From Hirschia sp964352025 (GTDB lineage Bacteria > Pseudomonadota > Alphaproteobacteria > Caulobacterales > Hyphomonadaceae), in the NCBI GenBank assembly GCA_964352025.1, contig CAYGPZ010000001.1, positions 186,001 to 250,000 on the forward strand: a stretch of 64,000 nucleotides of DNA, read 5' to 3'. Below, piece by piece: positions 33,835 to 42,612 of the stretch (position 1 is its first letter; each line of letters begins with the position of its first letter). The notes below the pieces were generated by a model. That model saw only the letters and a program-made list of their open reading frames with translations, had not been told where the DNA came from and made no database searches. The translations under genes and the position numbers were made by a program.

Positions 33835-34137
33835 ATGGATTTGCAAGCAATTACGGCGAAGATATCTGAGGTCGTGTCTGCAGGGACAGATTTAGACAAT
33901 TCAGTGAAGTTTGATTTTGGAGATATCGGCAAGCTATTTATTGATGGGGCCAATAATGCGGTTTCAAACGAAGATAGCGACGCAGATGCGACGATCTCTG
34001 TAGACTTTGAAGATTTTAAAAAGCTTGCTCAAGGCCAGATGGATCCAATGATGGCATTTATGCAGGGCAAATTGAAAGTTGCTGGAGACATGGGCGTTGC
34101 CATGAAGCTTCAGGGACTGTTCTCTAGTCTAATCTAG
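33835..34137 (+). CDS. SCP2 sterol-carrier-domain protein
   Basis: The 100-aa protein is a stand-alone SCP2 domain: VKFDFGDIGKLFIDGANNAVSNEDSDADATISVDFEDFKKLAQGQMDPMMAFMQGKLKVAGDMGVAMKL (quoted here only as landmarks DFGDIGKLFID, ATISVDFEDF and MAFMQGKLKVAGD). Such proteins bind lipids or fatty acyl-CoA. It is flanked by terminators on both sides, so it is transcribed alone; a 7-bp hairpin (33763-33786) lies in its leader. Confidence 0.9.
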   Translation: MDLQAITAKISEVVSAGTDLDNSVKFDFGDIGKLFIDGANNAVSNEDSDADATISVDFEDFKKLAQGQMDPMMAFMQGKLKVAGDMGVAMKLQGLFSSLI

Positions 34138-34168
34138 TGCGGGCCACTTATATTATTATCCTCGAACA

Positions 34169-34200
34169 ATACCCGGCACGAAACTGTCGGGTATAGTTTT
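34169..34200 (+). terminator. Rho-independent terminator after SCP2 gene
   Basis: ATACCCG (34169-34175) pairs with CGGGTAT (34188-34194), extended by three inner pairs, and is followed by AGTTTTATTT. Confidence 0.8.
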
Positions 34201-34257
34201 ATTTAGAGTGTCATAGCATAATGTTGTCACTCACATAATTTGGGGAAGAGTTTTCAC

Positions 34258-35193
34258 ATGGTCGAATTCGTTGTCATCCCAGAAAATCCGGCTCCCGAAT
34301 TTGCGGATATATTTTATTATCGCAATGCTGAAAATCAGCAGATGCGGGGTATGATTGCTCTAGCGAGTTCTCAATACTCTAAACCTCGAGGTACGATTAT
34401 CTTATGTCCTGGGCGGACTGAATTCGTTGAGAAATACTTTGAAGTCATTCGAGATTTGCAAAAGCGTGGTTTTTGTGTTGTCGCGTTTGATTGGCCTGGC
34501 CAGGGATTATCATACAAGCTTCTAAAAGACCCATTGGTAGGACATATCGACGATTTTGATAGTTATGTTGCAGCCTTAAGACTGGGGTTAAATGCGGTCG
34601 AAGATAAAACAGTTGGACCCTATGTCTTGCTGTCTCATTCTATGGGCGGTGGTATTGCGCTTGAAGCATTGCGCCAGCAAGCAGTTGAAGTAGAAGCAGC
34701 AGCGTTTTGTGCGCCGTTATGGGGGCTTCATCTTACCTCATTGGCAAATCCACTCATTCGTACAATGTGTGCGTTGGGGCTAAAAAAACTTAAGGCTCAT
34801 TCGCATAAACATGTTTTAGAGAATGAATTTGATACTAATATTGTGACCCATGACGAAAAGCGGTGGACTATTCAGCAATTATTGATCGGTAAGAATAGTG
34901 CTTTAGCTCTTGGCGCGGTTACATGGGGATGGTTAGCCGCTGTATTGAACGTCACAAAACGATTTACAAAGCCAAATGTGTTGGATCATTTGCAAATTCC
35001 AATACTGATTGCGTCAGGCTCTGAAGAAAAGCTGGTTGATAATAAGAGTCACGCCTTAATGGCGAACCGGATAAGGAGCGCAGAGCATATTGTTATAAAA
35101 GGCGCGCGCCATGAAATCCTAATGGAAACGAATGCGAAGAGAGATCAATTTTTCAAAGCGTTTGACCGTATGCTCGACAGGGCAGGGATATAA
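34258..35193 (+). CDS. alpha/beta hydrolase (lysophospholipase / monoacylglycerol lipase-like)
   Basis: The 311-aa protein shows a serine aminopeptidase S33/lysophospholipase pattern: TIILCPGRTEFVEKYFEVIRDL (about 44-64), DWPGQGLS, the nucleophile elbow HSMGGG (about 133-138), and the C-terminal LIASGSEEKLVD and GARHEILME that supply the acid and His. It probably hydrolyses lipid esters in the cytoplasm. The ATG at 34258 has GGGGAAGAG upstream; the in-frame TTG at 34240 is less likely. The gene ends 5 nt from the convergent HisN-like gene. Confidence 0.88.
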   Translation: MVEFVVIPENPAPEFADIFYYRNAENQQMRGMIALASSQYSKPRGTIILCPGRTEFVEKYFEVIRDLQKRGFCVVAFDWPGQGLSYKLLKDPLVGHIDDFDSYVAALRLGLNAVEDKTVGPYVLLSHSMGGGIALEALRQQAVEVEAAAFCAPLWGLHLTSLANPLIRTMCALGLKKLKAHSHKHVLENEFDTNIVTHDEKRWTIQQLLIGKNSALALGAVTWGWLAAVLNVTKRFTKPNVLDHLQIPILIASGSEEKLVDNKSHALMANRIRSAEHIVIKGARHEILMETNAKRDQFFKAFDRMLDRAGI

Positions 35194-35198
35194 ATCTT

Positions 35199-36020
35199 CT
35201 ATCCGCAATCAAAAGCACGTGCTGAACGGCGCAAAGATATAAGTGCTTCGTCCAATATCTCCTGATTGGCTGCCGCAACAATTTGTCCGCCGAGAGACGC
35301 AGGCTGTCCGCACCAATCTGTGACAATGCCACCCGCATTTTCTATAACGGGAATAAGAGCTGCGACATCATAAGGCTGCAATCCGGCCTCTGCCACCATA
35401 TCCATTGTACCAGCCGCGACGCGCGCATAGGCATAAGCGTCCAATCCGTACCGTGTTAGTTTGGCTGTGGCTCGTAAGTGCTCAAAAGCACCGCGTTCGG
35501 GGTGAGTGAATATAAAATAATCGGTGGTTGCGAGGATGGCGTCGGTTAGCTTTTCGCAATTACGTGTTTTCAAACAGTGTCTCTGTCCTGCTTTATCCAT
35601 CATGTAGGATCCCGATGGCGTGCCGACATAGCGTTCTTGGAGGTAAGGTTGGTCAATAATGCCAACAATGGATTTATTGTCTCTCACAAGTCCTATAAGT
35701 GTCGTCCAAACGGGAAGGCCAGATATAAAAGCGCGCGTCCCATCAATCGGATCTAGATACCAAGTCCAGCCAGATGTCCCCGATTTTTCGCCGTACTCTT
35801 CACCGATAATGGCATCATCAGGTCGTTCAGCATCTATAATTTCACGAATTGCACGTTCTGCTGCTTTGTCCGCTATAGTCACGGGATCAAATCCCGACGT
35901 TAGCTTATTTTCAGCAATAGACCCTTCACCTCTGAAATAGGGAAGAATTGCTTGTCCAGCAGCGTCGGCTAAGCGTTCTGCGAAAGCGGTGAGATCAAGT
36001 ATTTCTTGTGCATCAGTCAT
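35199..36020 (-). CDS. hisN: inositol-monophosphatase-family phosphatase, likely histidinol-phosphatase
   Basis: The 273-aa protein has the metal-binding IMPase signatures GEEYGEKSG (about 70-78), WYLDPIDGTRAF (about 83-94) and the C-terminal PYDVAALIPVIENAGG (about 211-226). The NKLTSGFDPVTIADKAAE region and FISGLPVWTTLIGL fit the HisN group that dephosphorylates L-histidinol phosphate in many alphaproteobacteria. I chose ATG 36020; a TTG at 36056 would add 12 residues. HisN versus another IMPase is inferred, since no his genes are adjacent. Confidence 0.82.
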   Translation of the reverse strand: MTDAQEILDLTAFAERLADAAGQAILPYFRGEGSIAENKLTSGFDPVTIADKAAERAIREIIDAERPDDAIIGEEYGEKSGTSGWTWYLDPIDGTRAFISGLPVWTTLIGLVRDNKSIVGIIDQPYLQERYVGTPSGSYMMDKAGQRHCLKTRNCEKLTDAILATTDYFIFTHPERGAFEHLRATAKLTRYGLDAYAYARVAAGTMDMVAEAGLQPYDVAALIPVIENAGGIVTDWCGQPASLGGQIVAAANQEILDEALISLRRSARAFDCG

Positions 36021-36206
36021 GTCGGCAAGGATGAACAGTGCCGCGAACGAATGCAAGTAGAATATCTCTAAGGTTTGTAAAATATCTGCGCGTCTAGGCG
36101 TGCAAATTTACATTTCGCTATCACTTAGGGGTAGGTGATAGATTAAACGCCCGAAAAGGGGCAGCCAAGGCTACCCCGTCGGAGCATTTTCTAAAGTGAA
36201 GGTGAC

Positions 36207-36605
36207 TTAAGCAGCACCTTGACCATTGCTGTCTTCTTCAAGAGCTTTTGCAAGATCAAGAAGACGACGACGAGGACGTTCACTCAAGCGGTAATAAGCG
36301 CGAACGAGCTCTAGTGTTTCTTTTTGAGAGAGAATGTCACCTGAAAGTGTGTCATTGCCATCATTTGCTGGTGCTTGCTTCCCATCTGGAGCGAGACCGT
36401 CAAAGAAATAGCTCACATTGACTGTAAGTGCGTTTGCAAGGTCGAATAAACGGCTTGCTGTAATACGGTTTGCACCACATTCATATTTTTGGATTTGTTG
36501 AAAACGTACACCAATTTCTGACGCAAGGTCCTGTTGGGTCATACCCAAGAGACGACGTCTACGGCGTAACCGTTTGCCTACATATATATCTACATCTGTT
36601 GCCAT
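36207..36605 (-). CDS. XRE-family helix-turn-helix regulator
   Basis: The 132-aa protein begins with DVDIYVGKRLRRRRRLLGMT and a Cro/CI-type helix-turn-helix (about 10-65; QQDLASEIGVRFQQIQKYE), followed by a short C-terminal helical part. This sequence type is widespread in alphaproteobacteria as a global or phase-dependent regulator. The ATG at 36605 has GGAG at a good distance; an upstream in-frame extension lacks such support. The gene is monocistronic. Confidence 0.88.
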   Translation of the reverse strand: MATDVDIYVGKRLRRRRRLLGMTQQDLASEIGVRFQQIQKYECGANRITASRLFDLANALTVNVSYFFDGLAPDGKQAPANDGNDTLSGDILSQKETLELVRAYYRLSERPRRRLLDLAKALEEDSNGQGAA

Positions 36606-36816
36606 TTTATACACTCCGACCATGAAGGTACGTTTTTCTATCGTACCAATTGAAGACCTATCGAGGTGTACTGAGCAATCTATGGGCCAGTTGACTGAAT
36701 TTATTTGAATTAATTTCAAACATGGTAAATTTAACCATGGTGTCGTCTGAGCGAGGATGTTACTGGCGATTAGATGTGCAATTTTTTTGCCCTTGCAAAT
36801 AGATTGGGCGTTTTAT

Positions 36817-36969
36817 GATATATTCTTACGGCGGTTTCTTTTTTTATTGAAAGAAACGATTGAGTAGAATGTACTGGGTTGGACGGCACTTGTTGTCGTT
36901 CGTTCTGACACTTTCAGGACGTTTCCTCCCTATATTTAACTTTACCACGCTTTCGGGCGTGGTTTTTTT
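36817..36969 (+). ncRNA. candidate small RNA ending in a Rho-independent terminator
   Basis: In the gap between two minus-strand genes the plus strand has a -35/-10-like region (TTGCAA near 36795, GATATA near 36817), a hairpin GTTTCTTT/AAAGAAAC (36834-36857), a second hairpin CGTTCTGA/TCAGGACG (36901-36921; its imperfect pair is a U-G wobble only on the plus strand), an unpaired TTTCCTCCC anti-Shine-Dalgarno-like stretch (36922-36930) and a terminator ACCACGC/GCGTGGT with seven Ts (36944-36969). Nothing else on this strand needs that terminator. Ends are approximate. Confidence 0.5.
36944..36969 (+). terminator. Rho-independent terminator of the candidate small RNA
   Basis: ACCACGC (36944-36950) and GCGTGGT (36957-36963) with a 6-nt loop, followed by a run of seven Ts on the plus strand. 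Confidence 0.8.
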
Positions 36970-36983
36970 ATGGGAAAGGAAAA

Positions 36984-37943
36984 TTACGTGTTTAAAGGAG
37001 ATCTGGACGATATTTTGGTTGCCCAAAGACTAACATCTCTAAAAATATCAATGATATTAGTCTTAAACTTTTCTGCGTTGGAAGAGAGTTTGACATTCTC
37101 TTCGTCTAGATAAAGCTTCCGATTAATTTCAATCTGTAACGCATGGCGCTGCTTTTCCGGTCTGCCTTGAGATTGCGTAATAAACCCACCCGCATAAGGT
37201 CTGTTGCGAGCGACGCTATATCCGCGTGAAACAAAAGCAGTTTCGATTTTCTCGGTTAATTCCGCGGTACATGAGGCACCAAAGCGATCACCTAACACTA
37301 TGTCAGGAAATGTTGCACCAAGTTCACTTTGAGACGGCATTGAGTGACAATCGACCAAAAACGACACACCAAATGATTTACGTGTTGCATCAATTAGCGA
37401 GTTTAAAGCGCTATGATACGGTCGATAAACGGTATCTAGACGGCGTTGAACTTCTTTAGGCGTAAGTTTGCGGCCATATATAACGCGCCCCGAGTGTGCG
37501 ACACGTGGAATACACCCCAATCCAGCCTGCACGCGCGGTGTCCTATTGGGGCGTGGATTTCTCATTGGCGGGTCAATTATATGCGCGTCTAGTTCATTTG
37601 ATGCGCGATTGAGGTCTAAACAGGCTCTGCTCACAAGCGCCGTCAGAAAGGGCGCGCCCCAATTGGGCGCATCGGCAAATAATTGATCAACATATGCGTC
37701 TTCAACGCGGCGCAAGTCAGAAGGCGCAGCAACACAGGCGCTAAAAAAATCTGCTGGGAAAAGTCTGCCTGAATGAGGAGAGGCAAACACAATCGGACTT
37801 GTTTGCACTTCTGGCATATCTATTCTGAAACTTTCTTCTCCATCAGGCAGTTGATGAAGGGAAATGAATGCATCCAAATCTAAGGATTCTTCATTCGAAG
37901 GGGAAAGTGTACCGTGCATCCTCTGATATAATCCTTGACTCAA
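36984..37943 (-). CDS. N-formylglutamate amidohydrolase-family protein
   Basis: The protein (up to 319 aa) belongs to the FGase family that hydrolyses N-formyl-L-glutamate in histidine degradation. Landmarks are VFASPHSGRLFP (about 52-63), RVEDAYVDQLF, ACLDLNR, VDCHSMPS (about 198-205) and LQIEINRKLYLDEE (about 267-280), matching the metal-binding HSG and CHS motifs. No hut genes adjoin; in related bacteria a gene of this family sits beside cpdR, as here. The start is TTG at 37943 as given; an ATG at 37919 is an alternative and neither has an ideal Shine-Dalgarno. Confidence 0.85.
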   Translation of the reverse strand: MSQGLYQRMHGTLSPSNEESLDLDAFISLHQLPDGEESFRIDMPEVQTSPIVFASPHSGRLFPADFFSACVAAPSDLRRVEDAYVDQLFADAPNWGAPFLTALVSRACLDLNRASNELDAHIIDPPMRNPRPNRTPRVQAGLGCIPRVAHSGRVIYGRKLTPKEVQRRLDTVYRPYHSALNSLIDATRKSFGVSFLVDCHSMPSQSELGATFPDIVLGDRFGASCTAELTEKIETAFVSRGYSVARNRPYAGGFITQSQGRPEKQRHALQIEINRKLYLDEENVKLSSNAEKFKTNIIDIFRDVSLWATKISSRSPLNT

Positions 37944-38057
37944 TAAGAATGCAATCGATGATGTTAAGGAAGTTAGTAATGATTGTTCATCGGAACTTTA
38001 CTCATTTATGGTAAGTTTTCGTAATACTGATTCTATGGTGCGGTGAGAAAGAACATT

Positions 38058-38417
38058 ATGGCCAAAATTATTCTTGCAGAAGACGATAACAGTCTGCGTG
38101 GTTTTCTCGTGAATGCGCTCAAAAAAGCGGGACACACCGTGCGTGATTACGATGATGGTGAGACAGCACTTGAAGCGCTTCAAGAAGAAGTGTTCGACTT
38201 GTTGCTTACAGATATTGTTATGCCGGGACTTGATGGCATTGAATTGGCCCGTAAAGGTGCGGAACTTGATCCTGCAATGAAAATTGTATTCATCACAGGT
38301 TTTGCCGCTGTTGCTTTATCTAACGGAAGTCCAACACCTGCTGGTGCAAAAGTACTTTCTAAGCCTTTCCATTTGCGTGAGCTTGTTGACGAAGTCGAAC
38401 GCGTTATGGCTGCTTAG
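38058..38417 (+). CDS. cpdR: CpdR-type single-domain response regulator
   Basis: The 119-aa protein is a receiver domain only. Acidic pocket ED (about 8-10), phosphoacceptor Asp in LLTDIVMPGLDG (about 53), Thr in FITGFAAVAL and Lys in VLSKPFHLRELVDEVERVM are all present. In Caulobacter CpdR, when unphosphorylated, docks ClpXP at the cell pole to start CtrA and PdeA breakdown, and it is controlled by the CckA-ChpT phosphorelay. The sequence FITGFAAVAL and SKPFHLR match that protein as I recall it. ATG 38058 is preferred over 38043. Divergent from the FGase gene. Confidence 0.93.
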   Translation: MAKIILAEDDNSLRGFLVNALKKAGHTVRDYDDGETALEALQEEVFDLLLTDIVMPGLDGIELARKGAELDPAMKIVFITGFAAVALSNGSPTPAGAKVLSKPFHLRELVDEVERVMAA

Positions 38418-38440
38418 AGCTTTTATAAAAGCAAGATAAG

Positions 38441-38469
38441 GCCGCTAAGTTCTGCTTGGCGGCTTTTTT
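38441..38469 (+). terminator. Rho-independent terminator after cpdR
   Basis: GCCGCTAAG (38441-38449) pairs with CTTGGCGGC (38455-38463, one G-T pair), followed by six Ts. Confidence 0.9.
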
Positions 38470-38511
38470 ATTTGGTTTGGCTAAATTTTAAAATTGTGCT
38501 CCAAGGGTGCC

Positions 38512-39696
38512 ATGTCTTCTGAAAATTACGATATCATTGTTCTTGGCGCTGGCGCGGCAGGACTGTTTAGCGCCATTGAGGCAGGAAAACGTGGCCGTTC
38601 GGTTTGTGTAATAGATCACGCCAAAAAGCCCGCGGAAAAAGTGCGCATTTCAGGTGGGGGACGTTGTAATTTTACGAATGTAAATACACACCCATCTCGA
38701 TTTATTTCGCAAAACCCTCATTTCTGTAAATCGGCGCTCAAGCAATATACGCAACATGACTTTATTGCGCGGGTACAAGAAGCCGACATCGCTTTTCACG
38801 AAAAAACGCTCGGCCAATTATTCTGCGATGGCAGTGCAACCGAAATAATTGAGATGTTGCTTGAAGACTGCCAAGCCAACAATGTCGACATCAAGCTGCG
38901 TACGGAAGTCACAGAAGTTTCAAAACGCGATACTGAGTTTCACATTAAAACCAGTGTTGGAGGCATGCATTGTGAGTCTCTTATTGTTGCGACGGGTGGG
39001 CTATCCATTCCTAAAATGGGGGCGACACCTTTTGCCTATGAGCTTGCGAAGCAATTTGGGCTGAATATCGTTGATCCTCGGCCGGGCCTCGTGCCATTTA
39101 CATTTGGTGGCGAGCTGCTCGCAGCGATGTCAGAATTGTCAGGTGTTTCCACCAAGGCAAGTATTGATACGGGTGAGATCGCATTTGATGAAGCATTGCT
39201 GTTCACGCATAGAGGGCTGTCAGGCCCCGTTGCCTTACAAGCATCGTCTTATTGGAATTTGGGCAATGAGATTGAAGTTGATCTTGTTCGGGGCGTTGAT
39301 GTGTTGGCACGTCTAAAAGAGGGACGTGAGAATGCACCTAAGAAAAAGCTGTCGAGCATTTTAGAAACATTCATGCCGTCTCGTCTTGCGCAATACATTG
39401 CTGATGAAACGTTTGGCGATTTAAGAATAGCTGATCATTCAAATGCAAAGCTGGAAGAAGTCGCTAAACGTATATCTGCTTGGCGATTGAAGCCAGTTGG
39501 TACTGAAGGTTATCGTACGGCTGAGGTCACTATTGGCGGTATTGATACAAATGACTTGTCATCAAAAACCATGGAAGCGCGAAATGTTGCTGGCCTATTC
39601 TTCATCGGAGAGGCCGTTGATGTCACTGGTTGGCTGGGCGGTTATAACTTCCAGTGGGCTTGGTCTTCTGGTTATGTTGCTGGGCAATACGCTTAA
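38512..39696 (+). CDS. HI0933/YhiN-type FAD-dependent oxidoreductase
   Basis: The 394-aa flavoprotein has the N-terminal dinucleotide loop DIIVLGAGAAGLFSAIEAGKRG (about 6-27), the family signature RISGGGRCNFTN (about 46-57), a middle domain with GLSGPVALQAS, and the C-terminal GGI...VAGLFFIGEAVDVTGWLGGYNFQWAWSSG, of which GEAVDVTGWLGGYN is diagnostic. The family (BaiN-like) is conserved, but the substrate is unknown. ATG 38512 follows AAGGG. It converges with zapA. Confidence 0.9.
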   Translation: MSSENYDIIVLGAGAAGLFSAIEAGKRGRSVCVIDHAKKPAEKVRISGGGRCNFTNVNTHPSRFISQNPHFCKSALKQYTQHDFIARVQEADIAFHEKTLGQLFCDGSATEIIEMLLEDCQANNVDIKLRTEVTEVSKRDTEFHIKTSVGGMHCESLIVATGGLSIPKMGATPFAYELAKQFGLNIVDPRPGLVPFTFGGELLAAMSELSGVSTKASIDTGEIAFDEALLFTHRGLSGPVALQASSYWNLGNEIEVDLVRGVDVLARLKEGRENAPKKKLSSILETFMPSRLAQYIADETFGDLRIADHSNAKLEEVAKRISAWRLKPVGTEGYRTAEVTIGGIDTNDLSSKTMEARNVAGLFFIGEAVDVTGWLGGYNFQWAWSSGYVAGQYA

Positions 39697-39719
39697 GAAA
39701 CGATATTGAAAATTAGAGG

Positions 39720-40046
39720 CTAATGCGCGCGTTCCAAATGAGCGGACAATGATTCAATTCGTCCTGCAGCATCCGTAAGCGCTTTGGCTGCGCGAACTTC
39801 GATTGCAGCAATGCGTTCATCCAGAGATTTCACACCTGCATCAAGTTCAGCATCTTCTAATTCATCTAGAAGCGACAATGCGGCAGCGAGGAATAGGCGT
39901 TCGATGCCGATATCACCCATTGCATCAGCCATGTTGGATACACGTATGTTTAGACGTTCACCTAGCTCGCTCAATCTCTCTTCTTGCCCGTCTTCGCAAG
40001 AAATAACATAGCGCTTATTGTTTATAACAATTTCTGCCTTGCTCAT
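39720..40046 (-). CDS. zapA: cell division protein ZapA
   Basis: The 108-aa protein binds FtsZ and promotes Z-ring bundling. It has the ZapA globular head (EIVINNKRYVISCEDGQEERLSELGERLN read as consecutive landmarks VINNKRYVISC and GQEERLSEL), MGDIGIERLFLAAALSLLDEL and a C-terminal coiled coil. It follows the coiled-coil gene at 40095 by 48 nt on the same strand, as zauP-zapA in Caulobacter. Confidence 0.92.
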   Translation of the reverse strand: MSKAEIVINNKRYVISCEDGQEERLSELGERLNIRVSNMADAMGDIGIERLFLAAALSLLDELEDAELDAGVKSLDERIAAIEVRAAKALTDAAGRIESLSAHLERAH

Positions 40047-40094
40047 ATCTAACCCCTAAAAGGATTGGCCCTATATCGTCTGATATCCTAAATT

Positions 40095-40406
40095 TCAGAC
40101 TTTGCCCAATGCTTCTCTAACTTCTTTAATAGCCGCCCCTAGCGCACTTGATGCTTCATCGGCAAGTTGTTGTAATTCTTTTTCGCGCGCTTTCGCGCTA
40201 TCTAAGTCTAGCGCTAGACGTGCGCGGTCCCGTCGCAATGCTTCTGCTTCTCTTTCTGCAGGTTTCGCATTTTCCAATCTATCGAGCATTCTATCAATTC
40301 CGCTAGATAATGTCGAAACTGCTTTGCTTAAGCGCAATTCCGCAACACCGAGTGCGTCTAAATCCGTATTTGGTTGCATGGATACATTTGTTTCTTGCTC
40401 GCTCAT
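40095..40406 (-). CDS. zauP: coiled-coil protein, likely ZauP (ZapA partner)
   Basis: The 103-aa protein is almost entirely helical and coiled-coil (about 20-98), rich in Ala, Glu, Arg and Leu, as in DUF4164 proteins. In Caulobacter the gene directly upstream of zapA encodes ZauP, a coiled-coil partner that focuses the Z-ring. Position, size and predicted structure match, while sequence alone is not specific. It is divergent from transketolase. Confidence 0.75.
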   Translation of the reverse strand: MSEQETNVSMQPNTDLDALGVAELRLSKAVSTLSSGIDRMLDRLENAKPAEREAEALRRDRARLALDLDSAKAREKELQQLADEASSALGAAIKEVREALGKV

Positions 40407-40544
40407 ATTAACTATTTTGCGACACTAAACAGTTGGATGCAATCAATTTTTGAATTTGATGCGACGTTAAGAACCTATTGAGGGGGTCTTGACGTGACGG
40501 ATAATGCGTTTAACCCACTTTTAAAAATAATAAGGGAAGCCATT

Positions 40545-42527
40545 ATGACATCACACGCAGTCGCCAATCGTGACATGGCTAACGCCATACGCGCATTATC
40601 AACTGACGCTATTGAGAAGGCTGGAATTGGACATTTAGGTCTGCCGCTCGGTATGGCGGATGCAGCGACTGTCCTGTTTACTCAGTTTTTGAAATACGAC
40701 CCAACGTCTCCGAAATGGGCAGATCGTGACCGTTTCGTACTGTCCGCTGGTCACGGGTCAATGCTTATCTATTCATTGCTCCACCTGACAGGTTATCCAT
40801 CTGTGTCTATGGAAGACATCAAGAACTTCCGTCAATTAGGTTCAAAAACACCGGGTCACCCTGAAAACTTCGTGACTGAAGGTGTTGAAACAACAACCGG
40901 TCCATTGGGACAGGGGATTGCAACGGCAGTCGGTATGGCTATCGCAGAGCGCAGCATGAATGCACGCTATGGCGATGACCTTGTGGATCACTATACATAT
41001 GTGATTGCGGGTGATGGGTGCCTTATGGAGGGTATTTCCCAAGAAGCACTTACCCTTGCCGGACATTTGAAACTTGGAAAACTTATTGTTCTCTTTGACG
41101 ATAATGCTGTGACGATTGATGGCGGAACAGATGTTGCCGATTCAACGAAACAGACAGCACGTTTTGCTGCGTCTGGGTGGGATGTTGAAGCGATTGATGG
41201 CCACGATCCAGAAGCTGTTGCTGCTGCGATAAAGAAAGCGCAATCAAAAACAGACCAACCAAGCATGATCGCTTGTAAAACAACTATTGGATTTGGTGCG
41301 CCTACTTTTGCAGGTCAAGGTAAAGCCCATGGTGGACCTTACCCAGCTGATGAAACCGCTGCACTGCGCCAAAACCTTGGATTGCCAAGTGACCGTTTTA
41401 CAGTTGTTCCAGATGTTCTTTCAGCTTGGCGTGACGCAGGTACTCGTTCTGTTGAAACTCGCAAAGCTTGGGAAGCGCGTCTTTCCGCTTCTGATAAATC
41501 AGCTGAGTTTGAGCGTGCAGTATCTGGTAAGCTTCCAGCAGGTGTGGAAGAAGCGGCGAATGCTCACAAGAAAGAAGTTGTAGAAGGGCAAGCAACGAAA
41601 GCGACCCGTCAATGGTCAGGTGCGGCGCTGGAAGTGCTAACGGGCGCGATCCCAGAAATGATTGGTGGGTCTGCTGATCTGACTGGTTCAAACAACACAA
41701 AAACATCACACACTACTGCTTTAAACAATGAAGATTGGGCAGGACGCTACATGCACTATGGTGTACGTGAGCATGCGATGGCTGCGGCGATGAATGGTAT
41801 GGCCCAGCATGGCGGTGTCATTCCATATTCAGGAACATTCCTAGCCTTTGCTGACTACTCACGCGGGGCTATCCGTTTGGGTGCATTGATGGGTGAGCGC
41901 GTGATTCACGTGATGACACACGATTCAATTGGTTTGGGAGAAGATGGCCCAACACACCAACCTGTGGAGCATGTGGCTTCTTTGCGCGCTATGCCAAATA
42001 TTCATGTCTTCCGTCCATGTGATGGTGTTGAGACTATGGAAGCATGGCAAGTGGCTCTAGGTCGCGAAAATGGTCCATCCGTAATGGCGCTAACACGCCA
42101 AGGTGTTGTACCTGCGCGTAAAACACACACAGATGAAAACCTTGTCGCTAAGGGTGGTTATGTCCTTTCAGAATCTGAAGGTGATGCGCAAGTCGTGTTG
42201 ATCGCAACTGGATCGGAAGTTGGTCTTGCACTTGAAGCTCAAGAAAAACTAGCTTCTCAAGATATTGCGGCGCGCGTTGTTTCTATGCCGTGTATGGAAT
42301 TATTCCTTGAGCAATCTGACGCATACCAACAAGAAGTACTTGGCGGTAACTTGCCGAAAGTCGGAGCTGAAGCAGGTGTACGTTTTGGTTGGGATAGTTT
42401 AATCGGATCAGACGGTGGTTTTGTGGGGATGAATGGTTTTGGGGCGTCCGCGCCTGCGAAAGACTTGTTCAACCATTTCAACATTACATCTGATGCTATT
42501 GTAGATGCCGCATTAAAACAAATCTAA
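40545..42527 (+). CDS. tkt: transketolase
   Basis: The 660-aa enzyme links the pentose phosphate pathway with glycolysis by moving two-carbon ketol units, using thiamine diphosphate. Landmarks: GHLGLPLGMAD (about 31-41), SAGHGSMLIYSLLHL, GPLGQGIATAVGMA, the ThDP motif GDGCLMEGISQEA (about 154-166) with DDN, and the C-terminal half with MHYGVREHAM and HDSIGLGEDGPTHQPVE. Two starts compete: GTG 40494 (preceded by GAGGGGG) and ATG 40545 (preceded by AAGGGAAG). I chose the ATG because homology starts there. It heads the tkt-gap-pgk-fba cluster. Confidence 0.96.
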   Translation: MTSHAVANRDMANAIRALSTDAIEKAGIGHLGLPLGMADAATVLFTQFLKYDPTSPKWADRDRFVLSAGHGSMLIYSLLHLTGYPSVSMEDIKNFRQLGSKTPGHPENFVTEGVETTTGPLGQGIATAVGMAIAERSMNARYGDDLVDHYTYVIAGDGCLMEGISQEALTLAGHLKLGKLIVLFDDNAVTIDGGTDVADSTKQTARFAASGWDVEAIDGHDPEAVAAAIKKAQSKTDQPSMIACKTTIGFGAPTFAGQGKAHGGPYPADETAALRQNLGLPSDRFTVVPDVLSAWRDAGTRSVETRKAWEARLSASDKSAEFERAVSGKLPAGVEEAANAHKKEVVEGQATKATRQWSGAALEVLTGAIPEMIGGSADLTGSNNTKTSHTTALNNEDWAGRYMHYGVREHAMAAAMNGMAQHGGVIPYSGTFLAFADYSRGAIRLGALMGERVIHVMTHDSIGLGEDGPTHQPVEHVASLRAMPNIHVFRPCDGVETMEAWQVALGRENGPSVMALTRQGVVPARKTHTDENLVAKGGYVLSESEGDAQVVLIATGSEVGLALEAQEKLASQDIAARVVSMPCMELFLEQSDAYQQEVLGGNLPKVGAEAGVRFGWDSLIGSDGGFVGMNGFGASAPAKDLFNHFNITSDAIVDAALKQI

Positions 42528-42553
42528 TTGGCTGACTCATATTGATAAAATTG

Positions 42554-42580
42554 CGCTACGGGGCCATGTATTCCGTAGCG
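42554..42580 (+). other. intercistronic hairpin between tkt and gap
   Basis: CGCTACGG (42554-42561) pairs with CCGTAGCG (42573-42580). There is no T-run after it, so it is more likely an mRNA-stabilising or attenuating structure than a full terminator. Confidence 0.55.
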
Positions 42581-42612
42581 ACATTTCTAGGACTGGATAA
42601 GGAAATTTAAAG

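Noticed and set aside
42554..42580. Terminator between tkt and gap
   Set aside because: The hairpin has no T-run; kept only as an intercistronic hairpin.
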